Notes under the pieces: model-generated
The model's database searches: none
Told to the model about the DNA's origin: nothing
Seen by the model: only the letters and a program-made list of their open reading frames with translations
Made by a program: the position numbers and the translations under genes
In this document: positions 49,990 through 58,202 of the stretch, piece after piece
How the letters are laid out: each line of letters begins with the position of its first letter
How positions within the stretch are numbered: the stretch's first letter is position 1
NCBI RefSeq assembly: GCF_004365355.1
Contig: NZ_SODP01000002.1
Location: 677,838 to 741,837, forward strand
Source of the DNA: Kribbella pratensis
Lineage (GTDB): Bacteria; Actinomycetota; Actinomycetes; Propionibacteriales; Kribbellaceae
Direction of reading: 5' to 3'
Length of the DNA stretch: 64,000 nucleotides

Positions 49990-51228
49990 TCAGCGGTCAG
50001 GCTCTTCGACAACGCTGGTTGGTATATCAAGCTTGCGCGCCGGGAAGCTGATCCAGCCGGACCTGAGATGCAGCCGGATCCGGACCTGGTCCGCGGTCAG
50101 CACCCGCTTGCCCTTCGACCCGACGGCCTCGATGGTCAGCGCCCGACCGCCGCCCGGGCCGACGCCGCTGCGCTTGAGCACCCGCACATACCGGATCGAT
50201 CCGACGGCGAAGACGGATTGCATCTCCGCCGCCGACCGCGTCACGGTCCAGGTCACGTTCGGGTTGCCGTTCTTCGGGTATGCGTCCCAACTGTCGGCCT
50301 TCATCACCTGGTACGGCACGTCCCCCGCCGCGGTCGCCCCGCCGTTCGACGACGAGAACTCGGCGATGATCGGCTTGCCGTTGTACAGCCGGATCTGCCC
50401 CGCGGTCGCCGCGATCGCGTTGTTCGTCGACGTCTCCTCCGAGTCGTACCCGCCGTACACCTGGCAGGACGTCGTATCGCACAGGTCGTACGCCTTGCTC
50501 GACGCGCGATCGCGATGGAACACCGAATAGGTGCGCGCGGCAACGGCCTGGGCTTGTAGGGCAGCCGGTCTCCAACTGGACACGGCCTCCCGCGGTACGA
50601 CGCCGCGCAGGTAGTACTCCAGCGGTACGACGTTCACCGTGTCCAGATGCGTACCGGACACGTCGATCGCCCGCAGCGCGCCGCGATACCGCCGTACGGC
50701 GCCGCTCGGCAGGATCAGGCCGATCACGGCGGCTCCCTCGAACTGCGCCATGCCCGTGAACGTCTTGTACAGCGTCCATTTCTTCGTCTTCGCGTCGTAC
50801 GAGCTGAGCTTGGTCCCGTGCTCGCCGTTAGCGTCGATCGACCACTGGTTCCGGTTCGATGCCTGGGGCAATACATAGACCTTGCCGGTGGCAAAGGACC
50901 GGACGCTCAGCTTGTTCACCGCTCCGACCCGCACGCCGTCGGTGGTGTCCGCGCTGATCCGGACGCGGATGCTGCCGGTCGCCTTCCCGGTCGTCGTACC
51001 CGGGTAGTAGAAGTCCAGGATCTGCTTCACCGACTTCCCGGCCAGCGCGGCGCCCTGCGCGCCGTACTGCGACAGCCCGCGGCCGTGGCCGAAGCCGCGA
51101 CCCGTGATCGTCGTGTCCGGTGCCGTTGCCGTCGGCACGAAATCGCGGGCCTGCGCGGTCGCGCTGATCACCGTGGACGACAGGACGACGGCCGCGATCG
51201 CACGCCCAGAAATCGGTACCGCTCTCAT
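49990..51228 (-). CDS. Secreted SpoIID/LytB domain protein
   Basis: A 412-residue exported protein with an N-terminal signal peptide (RAIAAVVLSSTVISATAQA). GFGHGRGLSQYGAQGAALAG (about 46-65) and the SpoIID core PLEYYLRGVVPREAVSSWRPAALQAQAVAARTYSVF (about 200-235) are typical, as is the AEFSSSNGGAT motif. SpoIID-type proteins cleave denuded peptidoglycan glycan strands; in non-sporulating actinomycetes they are thought to remodel the wall. The ATG overlaps the stop of the upstream amidase gene by 4 bp. Confidence 0.9.
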   Translation of the reverse strand: MRAVPISGRAIAAVVLSSTVISATAQARDFVPTATAPDTTITGRGFGHGRGLSQYGAQGAALAGKSVKQILDFYYPGTTTGKATGSIRVRISADTTDGVRVGAVNKLSVRSFATGKVYVLPQASNRNQWSIDANGEHGTKLSSYDAKTKKWTLYKTFTGMAQFEGAAVIGLILPSGAVRRYRGALRAIDVSGTHLDTVNVVPLEYYLRGVVPREAVSSWRPAALQAQAVAARTYSVFHRDRASSKAYDLCDTTSCQVYGGYDSEETSTNNAIAATAGQIRLYNGKPIIAEFSSSNGGATAAGDVPYQVMKADSWDAYPKNGNPNVTWTVTRSAAEMQSVFAVGSIRYVRVLKRSGVGPGGGRALTIEAVGSKGKRVLTADQVRIRLHLRSGWISFPARKLDIPTSVVEEPDR

Positions 51229-52604
51229 GAAGCTCTCCCGTACACAAGATTGACCTGACGTGTGCGGCGGTCCCAGACGAGCCAGCCGCGCTGGAACTTC
51301 TGCCGGGAGCCGCCCGGCACGCGGTACACCTCGGTGATCGGCAGCCCGAGCCGCGCACTGCCGGCACCGAGCCGGCGGAAGCGCGTCCGAAAGGCGCCGG
51401 CCGTCGAATGGGTGCCGCTGGCAACGGAGTAGAAGACGTCACGGGTGGCGAAGTACGTCGCCCAGCCGGTGCGGGTCCGGTGCTCGCCCCAGAACGGCTG
51501 GCCGATGGTGCGGAACCCGAGCGTGCGCGCGTACCGGTAGATCGGCGTCGAGAAACTCCCACCCATCAACGTGTTCACGCGTTGCCTCAGCCAGCCGAGT
51601 TTGTTGTACAGCTGCGTCCCGGGGCAGGCGGTCGCCTTGGTGTCGCGATGGCCGGAGACGGTGTGCAGACTGCTGCCGTCGAGCCGGATCGTTGCCTGCG
51701 GCGACCGATAGTTGGCGTCCAGCTTCCACGCGATCACCCGCGCGGTGGACTCGAGCATCGCGGCCGGCGGCGCGGCCTGCTCGAAGTTGCCGATCAGCGC
51801 GACGCCGAACGAGTTCGCGTTGAACGCGGCCGTGTGCGCGCCGAGGACCGGCAGTTGCGCACCGCCGTACCTTCCTTCGAAGACACGGCCGAAGCGGTCG
51901 ATGAGGAAGTTGTAGCCGAGGTCGCACCAGCCGCGGCTCTTCACGTGGTACGCGTACATCGCCCGCACCATCGCCGGGACCTGCGTTCGCGTGTAGTCGT
52001 TGCGATCGGCCGTGTGGTGCACGAACGCCGCTAGCACCGTCGTCGTGTACTTCGGACGCGCGCACGCGGCCCCGTTGTGACTACGGAGTCGCTCGTCGGC
52101 ACCCCAGCGCTTCCGGCTCACCATCAACGGCATCGGGTACGGCGCTCGCGAGGCGGCCGGCTCGATCGACTGCGCAGACGGCTGACCGGCATCGGACGCG
52201 AGCACACCGGGCTGGATCAGCACGACCTTGGCGCCGGCGATCGTCGTACCGGCATCGGTCGTGGCACTGGCCTGGACGCCGGTGGCATTTCCGACCCACA
52301 AAGGTTCGGTGCCGCCGCGCGTAATTCCTTCAGGCACCAATGGATCTGGACCGTGATCGTCTTCGACCGATAACGATTGCCAGTCGGTCCATTGTCCGTT
52401 CTGCTCGACGCGGACCTTCGCGGTGACGTTCTGTGTGCCTTCGGGCCAGGTGACGGCGACCATGCCGAACGGGTCGGTCTGCGCCCGGACGGACGGGCCG
52501 TCGAGCGGGATCTCCTGGTAATCGGCGGTGGATTCGTTGTGCTGCAGAGGAATCAGGGTGGCCGCGGTCAGCACGAGTGGGAGTAGTCGGGCAGTCCTGC
52601 GCAT
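51225..52604 (-). CDS. Secreted PGRP-type N-acetylmuramoyl-L-alanine amidase with LGFP repeats
   Basis: A 459-residue exported enzyme. GGAAGG stands seven bases before ATG 52604 and the signal peptide RTARLLPLVLTAATLIPLQ follows. After a non-catalytic N-domain, the amidase domain spans about 170-330 with zinc ligands in AAFVHHTADRND, SGHRDTKATACPG, and YNFLIDRFGRVFEGRYGG. The C-terminal part contains LGFP-type repeats (LGFRTIGQPFWGE, LGLPITEVYRVPGG) that bind cell wall. It cleaves the muramoyl-alanine bond and forms a unit with the SpoIID gene. Confidence 0.92.
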   Translation of the reverse strand: MRRTARLLPLVLTAATLIPLQHNESTADYQEIPLDGPSVRAQTDPFGMVAVTWPEGTQNVTAKVRVEQNGQWTDWQSLSVEDDHGPDPLVPEGITRGGTEPLWVGNATGVQASATTDAGTTIAGAKVVLIQPGVLASDAGQPSAQSIEPAASRAPYPMPLMVSRKRWGADERLRSHNGAACARPKYTTTVLAAFVHHTADRNDYTRTQVPAMVRAMYAYHVKSRGWCDLGYNFLIDRFGRVFEGRYGGAQLPVLGAHTAAFNANSFGVALIGNFEQAAPPAAMLESTARVIAWKLDANYRSPQATIRLDGSSLHTVSGHRDTKATACPGTQLYNKLGWLRQRVNTLMGGSFSTPIYRYARTLGFRTIGQPFWGEHRTRTGWATYFATRDVFYSVASGTHSTAGAFRTRFRRLGAGSARLGLPITEVYRVPGGSRQKFQRGWLVWDRRTRQVNLVYGRAS

Positions 52605-52759
52605 GAGCCAGCCTTCCGGCGGTGTACGACGGGCGCTGGGCGGTGTCACCGATTATGCGCGGTCGGTGATGCTTTCCCCGGGATTGCGTCACCCTGCGTG
52701 GCGTCGGTGTCTTGAGGCATTCGATAGGCTCTGCGTAAAGCCCCCGAGAGAGGCCCGAC

Positions 52760-53620
52760 ATGGACTTCATCCTGATCATCGCTGTCGTGGTGATCGCGGT
52801 TCTGGCGTACCGCTCGTATCGTCGGACCCAGCTGCAGAAGAAGCAGCAGCACGAGATCACGGCCGCCGAGCTGGAGTCGGTGAAGCGCACCGCCGACGAA
52901 GACATCACTCGCTTCGGCGAGGAGCTGCAGGACCTCGACCTGGAAATGGTCGGCAAGGACCTCGGCGACGGTGCCCGCCAGGACTACCAGCGCGCCCTGG
53001 ACTCGTACGAGTCCGCCAAGCAGGCGATCGGCCAGGTCACCCAGGCGGATCAGATCAAGCACGTGGTGGAGATCCTCGAGGACGGCCGGTACGCCGCGGC
53101 CTGCGTCAAGGCCCGCGTGAACAACCAGCCGCTGCCGCAGAAGCGGCCGGCGTGTTTCTTCAACCCGCAGCACGGCCCGTCCGTGGTCGACGTGATGTGG
53201 TCGCCGCCCGGTGGCGCGCCGCGTGAGGTGCCGGCCTGTGCGGCCGACGCCGAGCGGGTCCGCGCCGGCGCCGAGCCGGACGTCCGCAAGGTCATGGTCG
53301 GCCCGCAGCGCGTGCCGTACTGGGAGGCCGGTCCGGCCTACTCGCCGTACGCGCAGGGTCTGTTCGGCGGCGTCGGCGGTGTGCTGACCGGCATGTTCAT
53401 CGGCACCGCGCTCGGCGGCATGTTCGCCGGCGGTGGGTACGGCGACTACGCAGCCGGCTACCAGGACGGCCAGGCCGACGGCGGTGACTACGGCGACGGC
53501 GGCGGAGATGGTGGCGACGGCGGAGGCGGCGACGGCGGGGGCGACTTCAACCCCTTCGACGGCGGCGGAGACGGCGGCGGCTTCGACTTCGGCGGCGGAG
53601 ACTTCGGCGGCGACTTCTAG
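52760..53620 (+). CDS. Membrane-anchored protein with Gly/Asp-rich tail
   Basis: A 286-residue protein with one N-terminal helix (FILIIAVVVIAVLAYRSY), a coiled charged segment (about 25-115; EITAAELESVKRTADEDITRFGEELQDLD), a compact region with VMWSPPGGAPREVPAC and RVPYWEAGPAYSPY, a glycine-rich hydrophobic stretch, and a tail of Gly/Asp/Phe repeats (about 235-286). Similar actinobacterial proteins are annotated with DUF1542-like names; function unknown. The tail may be flexible or metal-binding. Confidence 0.82.
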   Translation: MDFILIIAVVVIAVLAYRSYRRTQLQKKQQHEITAAELESVKRTADEDITRFGEELQDLDLEMVGKDLGDGARQDYQRALDSYESAKQAIGQVTQADQIKHVVEILEDGRYAAACVKARVNNQPLPQKRPACFFNPQHGPSVVDVMWSPPGGAPREVPACAADAERVRAGAEPDVRKVMVGPQRVPYWEAGPAYSPYAQGLFGGVGGVLTGMFIGTALGGMFAGGGYGDYAAGYQDGQADGGDYGDGGGDGGDGGGGDGGGDFNPFDGGGDGGGFDFGGGDFGGDF

Positions 53621-53622
53621 CG

Positions 53623-54522
53623 CTACTCGCCGAAGAGGGACGGGGTGCCCTCTGCGGTCGTCAGGTAGTAGACGGGGTCCTTGAAGGTGCCCGGGACCTT
53701 GCCCAGGCCCTGGATGACGGTCGCGGCTCCGTTGGCGTGACCAACGGCGTAGAGGTACGCCGCACCGCTGTCCTTGTCGATTGCCGTGAGCAACGTGCTC
53801 TGGGTGCCGCACTTCTCGGCGACCAGGAAGTCGAACTTCTGCCAGGTCGACGCGCGGACCTTCTTGACGGTCGGCGCGGCCGTGCTCGTCGGGATGTGGA
53901 TGGTGTACAGCGCACCGCCGTTGGTGAGCGCCAGGAACGTGTCGTAGGTCAGCGTCTCGCTGATCAGCGCCATCGTCTTGACGGCCGAGTAGCCGGCGTA
54001 CCGCGTGACCTGCCTGTTCGGCCCGTACCGGTACAACACCCCGTCGCCGCGCAGCCGGTAGTCGGACCCACGCACGGTCTTGCCCCAGTAGAACGACGAC
54101 TCGATCGCCTTGTAGCCCTGGTACCCGACGCCGAGCGACTTCAGGCTGCTCGTCGGCTTACCGGTCGAGTCATGTCCGTACTCGCCGTAGTACAGCGTGC
54201 CGTTGACGACGACCTGGCCGTACGTCGTGTCCTCGCCCGCGACACCGACCGTGGTGGTCCACGTCGACGCGATCTTGGCGAGCCCCGGCGCGAACAGATG
54301 CGGGCCGACCGCCCGCGACGACTTGATCGGCGACGACGCGGTCACGCCCGTGTTCGCGATGTCCCCGCCGGCCGTGATCGACCCAACCGACATGCTGCAG
54401 GCTGCGGTGGCAGTCGTGGGAGCGGCGATCGCGGTACTACCCGAGGCGGCCCCCAGACCAGCCAGCAGTACGGCGGACGTCACGGCGGCGGCGGAGGCTC
54501 GTTTCAGCAGGAAGTTGTTCAC
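53623..54522 (-). CDS. Secreted protein of unknown function
   Basis: A 299-residue protein with a signal peptide (RASAAAVTSAVLLAGLGAAS, cleavage near residue 33). The mature part contains repeated short blocks rich in Tyr/Gly (YYGEYGHDSTGKP, DGVLYRYGPNRQ, GGALYTIHIPTS, GAAYLYAVG), which looks like a beta-propeller or lectin-like repeat protein. No catalytic motif is visible. It is divergent from hypA. Confidence 0.75.
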   Translation of the reverse strand: MNNFLLKRASAAAVTSAVLLAGLGAASGSTAIAAPTTATAACSMSVGSITAGGDIANTGVTASSPIKSSRAVGPHLFAPGLAKIASTWTTTVGVAGEDTTYGQVVVNGTLYYGEYGHDSTGKPTSSLKSLGVGYQGYKAIESSFYWGKTVRGSDYRLRGDGVLYRYGPNRQVTRYAGYSAVKTMALISETLTYDTFLALTNGGALYTIHIPTSTAAPTVKKVRASTWQKFDFLVAEKCGTQSTLLTAIDKDSGAAYLYAVGHANGAATVIQGLGKVPGTFKDPVYYLTTAEGTPSLFGE

Positions 54523-54605
54523 ACCTCACCCGATGCGCCCTCGGCCGCCGAAGTTGCGTTCTCCGGCCCTTGCTGGGCGTGGACGGTCCGCCTAGCGTCG
54601 GGAGC

Positions 54606-54935
54606 GTGCACGAGCTCGCCATCACGGAGAGCATTGTCGATGCGATCGTCGAGAAGATCGGCGACGGACCGGTGGCGGCTGTCCGGCTCGAGATCGGGCG
54701 GCTGTCCGGGGTGGTGACCGATTCGATCCGGTTCTGCTTCGAGATCGTTGCCGGCGGGACCGGGCTCGAAGGGGCGCGGCTGGACATCGACGAGCCATCG
54801 GGGCGCGCGTACTGTCGGAACTGCCGGCTGGAGTTCACGCTCGACGACCCGATCATGCTGTGCGACTGCGGCAGCGCCGATCTCGACGTACTGGCCGGCC
54901 GCGAACTGCGGATCATCTCGGTGGAGGTGCGGTGA
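54606..54935 (+). CDS. hypA: Hydrogenase nickel incorporation protein HypA
   Basis: A 109-residue protein starting GTG (VHELAITESIVDAIVEKIGD), with His2 as the nickel ligand after start-Met recoding. The zinc-finger region has CRNC at about 62-65 and LCDCGS near 80, so the second pair is C-x-C, not the usual C-x2-C. HypA delivers Ni to the hydrogenase large subunit with HypB. One base separates it from hypB. First of the two forward hyp genes. Confidence 0.9.
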   Translation: MHELAITESIVDAIVEKIGDGPVAAVRLEIGRLSGVVTDSIRFCFEIVAGGTGLEGARLDIDEPSGRAYCRNCRLEFTLDDPIMLCDCGSADLDVLAGRELRIISVEVR

Positions 54936-54936
54936 C

Positions 54937-55743
54937 ATGTGCAGCACCTGTGGCTGCGGGGGCGAGGACGTAAGCACCCGCGTGACCCTGATCGAAGGAC
55001 ACACCCACGACCACGACCACCCACACGAGCACTCACACGAGCACCCACACGAGCACGGCACCCGGACGGTGCTGCTCGAACAGGACATCCTGGCGAAGAA
55101 CGACCTGCTCGCCGCCGGCACCCGCCGGCACCTGACCGACCACGCGATTACCGCGATCAACCTGATGAGCTCCCCCGGCTCCGGCAAGACGACGCTGCTC
55201 GAGCGGACCATCACCGACCTCGACGGCCGCCGCGAGACCCTCGTGATCGAAGGCGACCAGGAGACCTGGCTGGACGCCCAGCGGATCCGGTCCACCGGCA
55301 GCAAGGTCGTCCAGATCAACACCGGCGCCGGTTGTCACCTGGACGCGGAGATGCTCGACCGAGGCCTGGCCGAGCTCGCGCCACCCGACGGCTCGCTGGT
55401 GTTCGTCGAGAACGTCGGCAACCTGGTCTGCCCGGCCCTTTTCGACCTCGGCGAGTCGGCCCGGGTGGTGATCATCTCGGTCACCGAAGGCGCGGACAAA
55501 CCCGCCAAGTACCCGTACATGTTCCGCACCGCCGACCTCGTCCTGCTGAACAAGGTCGACCTGCTCCCGTACGTCGACTTCGACGTCGACCTGTGCCTCG
55601 AGCTGATCCACCGGGTCAAGCCGGACGTCGAACTGCTGCCCGTCTCCGCCACCCGCGGCGACGGGCTCGACGCATGGCACGAGTGGCTCGCTAACAGATC
55701 CGCGGCAACTGCTCTCCGATCGGGGTATCGACCACCCGGGTAG
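54937..55743 (+). CDS. hypB: Hydrogenase nickel incorporation GTPase HypB
   Basis: A 268-residue SIMIBI-class GTPase. It begins MCSTCGCGGED, a Cys-rich nickel-site motif, followed by a histidine-rich stretch (about 22-41, HTHDHDHPHEHSHEHPHEHG) that can store metal. The P-loop is SSPGSGKTTLLE (about 78-89), and LLNKVDLLPYVDFD gives the NKxD guanine specificity. It transfers Ni to the large subunit with HypA. The last 53 bp overlap the convergent hypE gene. Confidence 0.93.
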   Translation: MCSTCGCGGEDVSTRVTLIEGHTHDHDHPHEHSHEHPHEHGTRTVLLEQDILAKNDLLAAGTRRHLTDHAITAINLMSSPGSGKTTLLERTITDLDGRRETLVIEGDQETWLDAQRIRSTGSKVVQINTGAGCHLDAEMLDRGLAELAPPDGSLVFVENVGNLVCPALFDLGESARVVIISVTEGADKPAKYPYMFRTADLVLLNKVDLLPYVDFDVDLCLELIHRVKPDVELLPVSATRGDGLDAWHEWLANRSAATALRSGYRPPG

Positions 55744-56752
55744 CACCGAAGGCCGTGCGCGTCACGACCATCCCCGGATGCGCCACCACACATTCGCCGA
55801 TCACCGCCGCGTCCGAACCGAGCGGATGCGACCGCATCGCCGCGAGTACGGCGTCGGCCTCGTCGCGCGGCACGATCGCGAGCAGCTTGCCTTCGTTGGC
55901 GACGTACAGCGGATCGAGTCCGAGGAACGAGCAGGCGTTCGCGACCGTCTCCGGCACCGGCAGCGCGCTCTCGGTCAGCTCGATGCCGACACCGGCCGAC
56001 TTCGCGATCTCGTTGAGCGAGGTCGCGACGCCACCCCTGGTCGGATCGCGCAGGACGTGCAGGTCCGCGCACACCGCGAGCATCGTCGCGACCAGGCCGT
56101 TCAGTGGAGCGCAGTCGCTGACCACCTCGGTGCCGAACGAGACGCCCTCGCGGACACTCATGATCGCGATCCCGTGCACCCCGATCTGGCCGCTGACGAT
56201 GACGACATCACCCGGCACGGCGCGCTGCGGACGGATGTCGACGCCAGCGGGGACCAGACCGACGCCGGCGGTGTTGATGTAGACGCCATCGCCATGTCCG
56301 GCATCCACGACCTTCGTGTCGCCTGTCGCGACGGTGACACCGGCCCGCCGCGCCGCGTCCCCGAGGTCTGCCGCGATCCGGCCGACCACGGACAGCTCGA
56401 CGCCCTCTTCGAGAATGAACCCACAAGACAGGTACGCCGCTTGCGCGCCGCTCATGGCGAGATCGTTGACCGTCCCGTTCACGGCCAGGTGCCCGATGCT
56501 GCCGCCGGGGAAGAACAACGGCTGGACGACGAACGAGTCGGTCGAGAACGCCAGCCGCACGTCCCCGAGAGTGAACACCGCCGAGTCCGTCAGGCCGTCG
56601 AGCACCGGATTCGCGAACGCGGGCACGAAGAGGTGCTCGATCAGCTCGGCCGACATCTGTCCGCCGCCACCGTGCCCCATCACGACGTTCGGGTGGTCGC
56701 GCAGCGGCAGCGGGCAGGTCCAGCCCTCGAAGTCGAGCGCCGGTTCAGCCAC
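55691..56752 (-). CDS. hypE: Hydrogenase maturation protein HypE
   Basis: A 353-residue PurM/AIR-synthetase-like enzyme with [17 protein letters not shown] at the start, [24 protein letters not shown], and [16 protein letters not shown]. It ends PRIC; the terminal Cys is carbamoylated by HypF and dehydrated to the thiocyanate used for the Fe(CN) ligands. Its start overlaps the hypD stop by 8 bp. Confidence 0.94.
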   Translation of the reverse strand: MAEPALDFEGWTCPLPLRDHPNVVMGHGGGGQMSAELIEHLFVPAFANPVLDGLTDSAVFTLGDVRLAFSTDSFVVQPLFFPGGSIGHLAVNGTVNDLAMSGAQAAYLSCGFILEEGVELSVVGRIAADLGDAARRAGVTVATGDTKVVDAGHGDGVYINTAGVGLVPAGVDIRPQRAVPGDVVIVSGQIGVHGIAIMSVREGVSFGTEVVSDCAPLNGLVATMLAVCADLHVLRDPTRGGVATSLNEIAKSAGVGIELTESALPVPETVANACSFLGLDPLYVANEGKLLAIVPRDEADAVLAAMRSHPLGSDAAVIGECVVAHPGMVVTRTAFGATRVVDTPIGEQLPRIC

Positions 56753-57863
56753 CGGTGGTCACCACCTCGGTGGGTGTCTCCAGCCGGCGGTACAGGTAGT
56801 ACGCCGCACAGGCGCCCTCGCTCGACACCATCGTGGCCCCGAGCGGGTTGCGCGGCGTACAGAGTGTCCCGAACGCGGAGCACTCGTGCGGCTTGATGAG
56901 ACCCTGCAGGACCTCGCCGCTGCGGCACACCGTCGACTCCTGCGTCGCGATGTCGCGGACCTGGAAGCGGTACTCCGCGTCGTACTCGCGGTAGCGCTCC
57001 GACAATCGCCAGCCGCTCTGCGGGATCATCCCGATCCCCCGCCAGGCCCGGTCGGTGGTCTCGAACACATCGGCCAGCATCGCCTTCGCAGCCGGGTTGC
57101 CCTCGTCCTTCACCGCCCGGCGGTAGGCGTTCTCGACCACGTGTTCGCCCTTCTCGAGCTGACTGACCGTGCGCAGGATCCCGGCCAGGATGTCCAGCGG
57201 CTCGAATCCGGTCACCACGATCGGTACGCCGTACTTGTCCGCGAGCTCCGGGTACTCCGCCGTGCCCATCACACTGCAGACATGGCCGGCGGCGAGGAAG
57301 CCCTGGACCCGGCAGGTCGGCGACTGCATGATCGCCTCGATCGCGGGCGGCACCCGGACGTGCGAGACGAGCAGGCTGAAGTTCGGGATGCCGAGCTTCT
57401 TGGCCTGGTAGACGGTCATCGCGTTCGGCGGGGCGGTGGTCTCGAACCCGATGCCGAAGAACACAACCTGCTTGTCGGGGTTCTGCTGCGCCAGCCGCAG
57501 CGCGTCCAGCGGCGAATAGACGACCCGGACGTCACCGCCCTCGCTCTTGATCCGGAACAGGTCGCGGCCGCTGCCGGGCACCCGCAGCATGTCGCCGAAC
57601 GAGCAGAAGATCACGCCCGGCTGGGCCGCGATCTCGAGCGCCTTGTCGATCGTCTCCAGCGGCGTCACGCACACCGGGCAGCCGGGGCCGTGGATCATCT
57701 CGACGCTGTCCGGCAGCAGCTGATCGATGCCGTGCCGGACGATCGTGTGTGTCTGCCCGCCGCAGACCTCCATCATCGCCCACTGTTTGGTCGCGGTGGC
57801 GTGGATCTGGTCGACCAGCTTGCCGGCCAGCACCGGATCGCTGAACTCGTCGAGGTACTTCAT
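56745..57863 (-). CDS. hypD: Hydrogenase maturation protein HypD
   Basis: A 372-residue [4Fe-4S] protein with [53 protein letters not shown], and C-terminal cysteines in [19 protein letters not shown] and [20 protein letters not shown] that bind the cluster. With HypC it holds Fe while CN and CO are attached. GGAGG stands six bases before ATG 57863, which overlaps the hypC stop by 4 bp. Confidence 0.94.
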   Translation of the reverse strand: MKYLDEFSDPVLAGKLVDQIHATATKQWAMMEVCGGQTHTIVRHGIDQLLPDSVEMIHGPGCPVCVTPLETIDKALEIAAQPGVIFCSFGDMLRVPGSGRDLFRIKSEGGDVRVVYSPLDALRLAQQNPDKQVVFFGIGFETTAPPNAMTVYQAKKLGIPNFSLLVSHVRVPPAIEAIMQSPTCRVQGFLAAGHVCSVMGTAEYPELADKYGVPIVVTGFEPLDILAGILRTVSQLEKGEHVVENAYRRAVKDEGNPAAKAMLADVFETTDRAWRGIGMIPQSGWRLSERYREYDAEYRFQVRDIATQESTVCRSGEVLQGLIKPHECSAFGTLCTPRNPLGATMVSSEGACAAYYLYRRLETPTEVVTTGG

Positions 57864-58189
57864 CGCTCGCCTCCAGGATCCGACGCGGCCCATTCCGTCC
57901 CCGGCGGCCGGCGCTCACCGGCCTGCCGTGCGGCCAGCCCCCACTGGTCGCCGAACTCCTCCTCGAGCGCACCGAGCTTGCGGTACAGCGCGAGCGACTG
58001 CATCGCGGACTCCTCGTCGAGTCGCTGCAACGCGAAGCCGACGTGCACGATGGTGTACTCGCCCACCTGCAGATCAGGCAGATACTCCAGACAGACGTCC
58101 TTCAGCACGCCGCCGAAGTCGACCTGTCCCATCCGGGTGCCGTCCTCCTCCCGGATCTCCACGACCTTTCCCGGCACAGCCAGACACAT
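57860..58189 (-). CDS. hypC: Hydrogenase assembly chaperone HypC
   Basis: A 109-residue protein beginning [16 protein letters not shown], the hallmark with Cys2 as Fe ligand. [36 protein letters not shown] completes the small barrel. The C-terminal extension (about 80-109) is longer than in many HypC proteins. GGAGGGAA stands before ATG 58189. It partners HypD in building the Fe(CN)2CO group. Confidence 0.93.
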   Translation of the reverse strand: MCLAVPGKVVEIREEDGTRMGQVDFGGVLKDVCLEYLPDLQVGEYTIVHVGFALQRLDEESAMQSLALYRKLGALEEEFGDQWGLAARQAGERRPPGTEWAASDPGGER

Positions 58190-58202
58190 GATGTTCCCTC
58201 CC

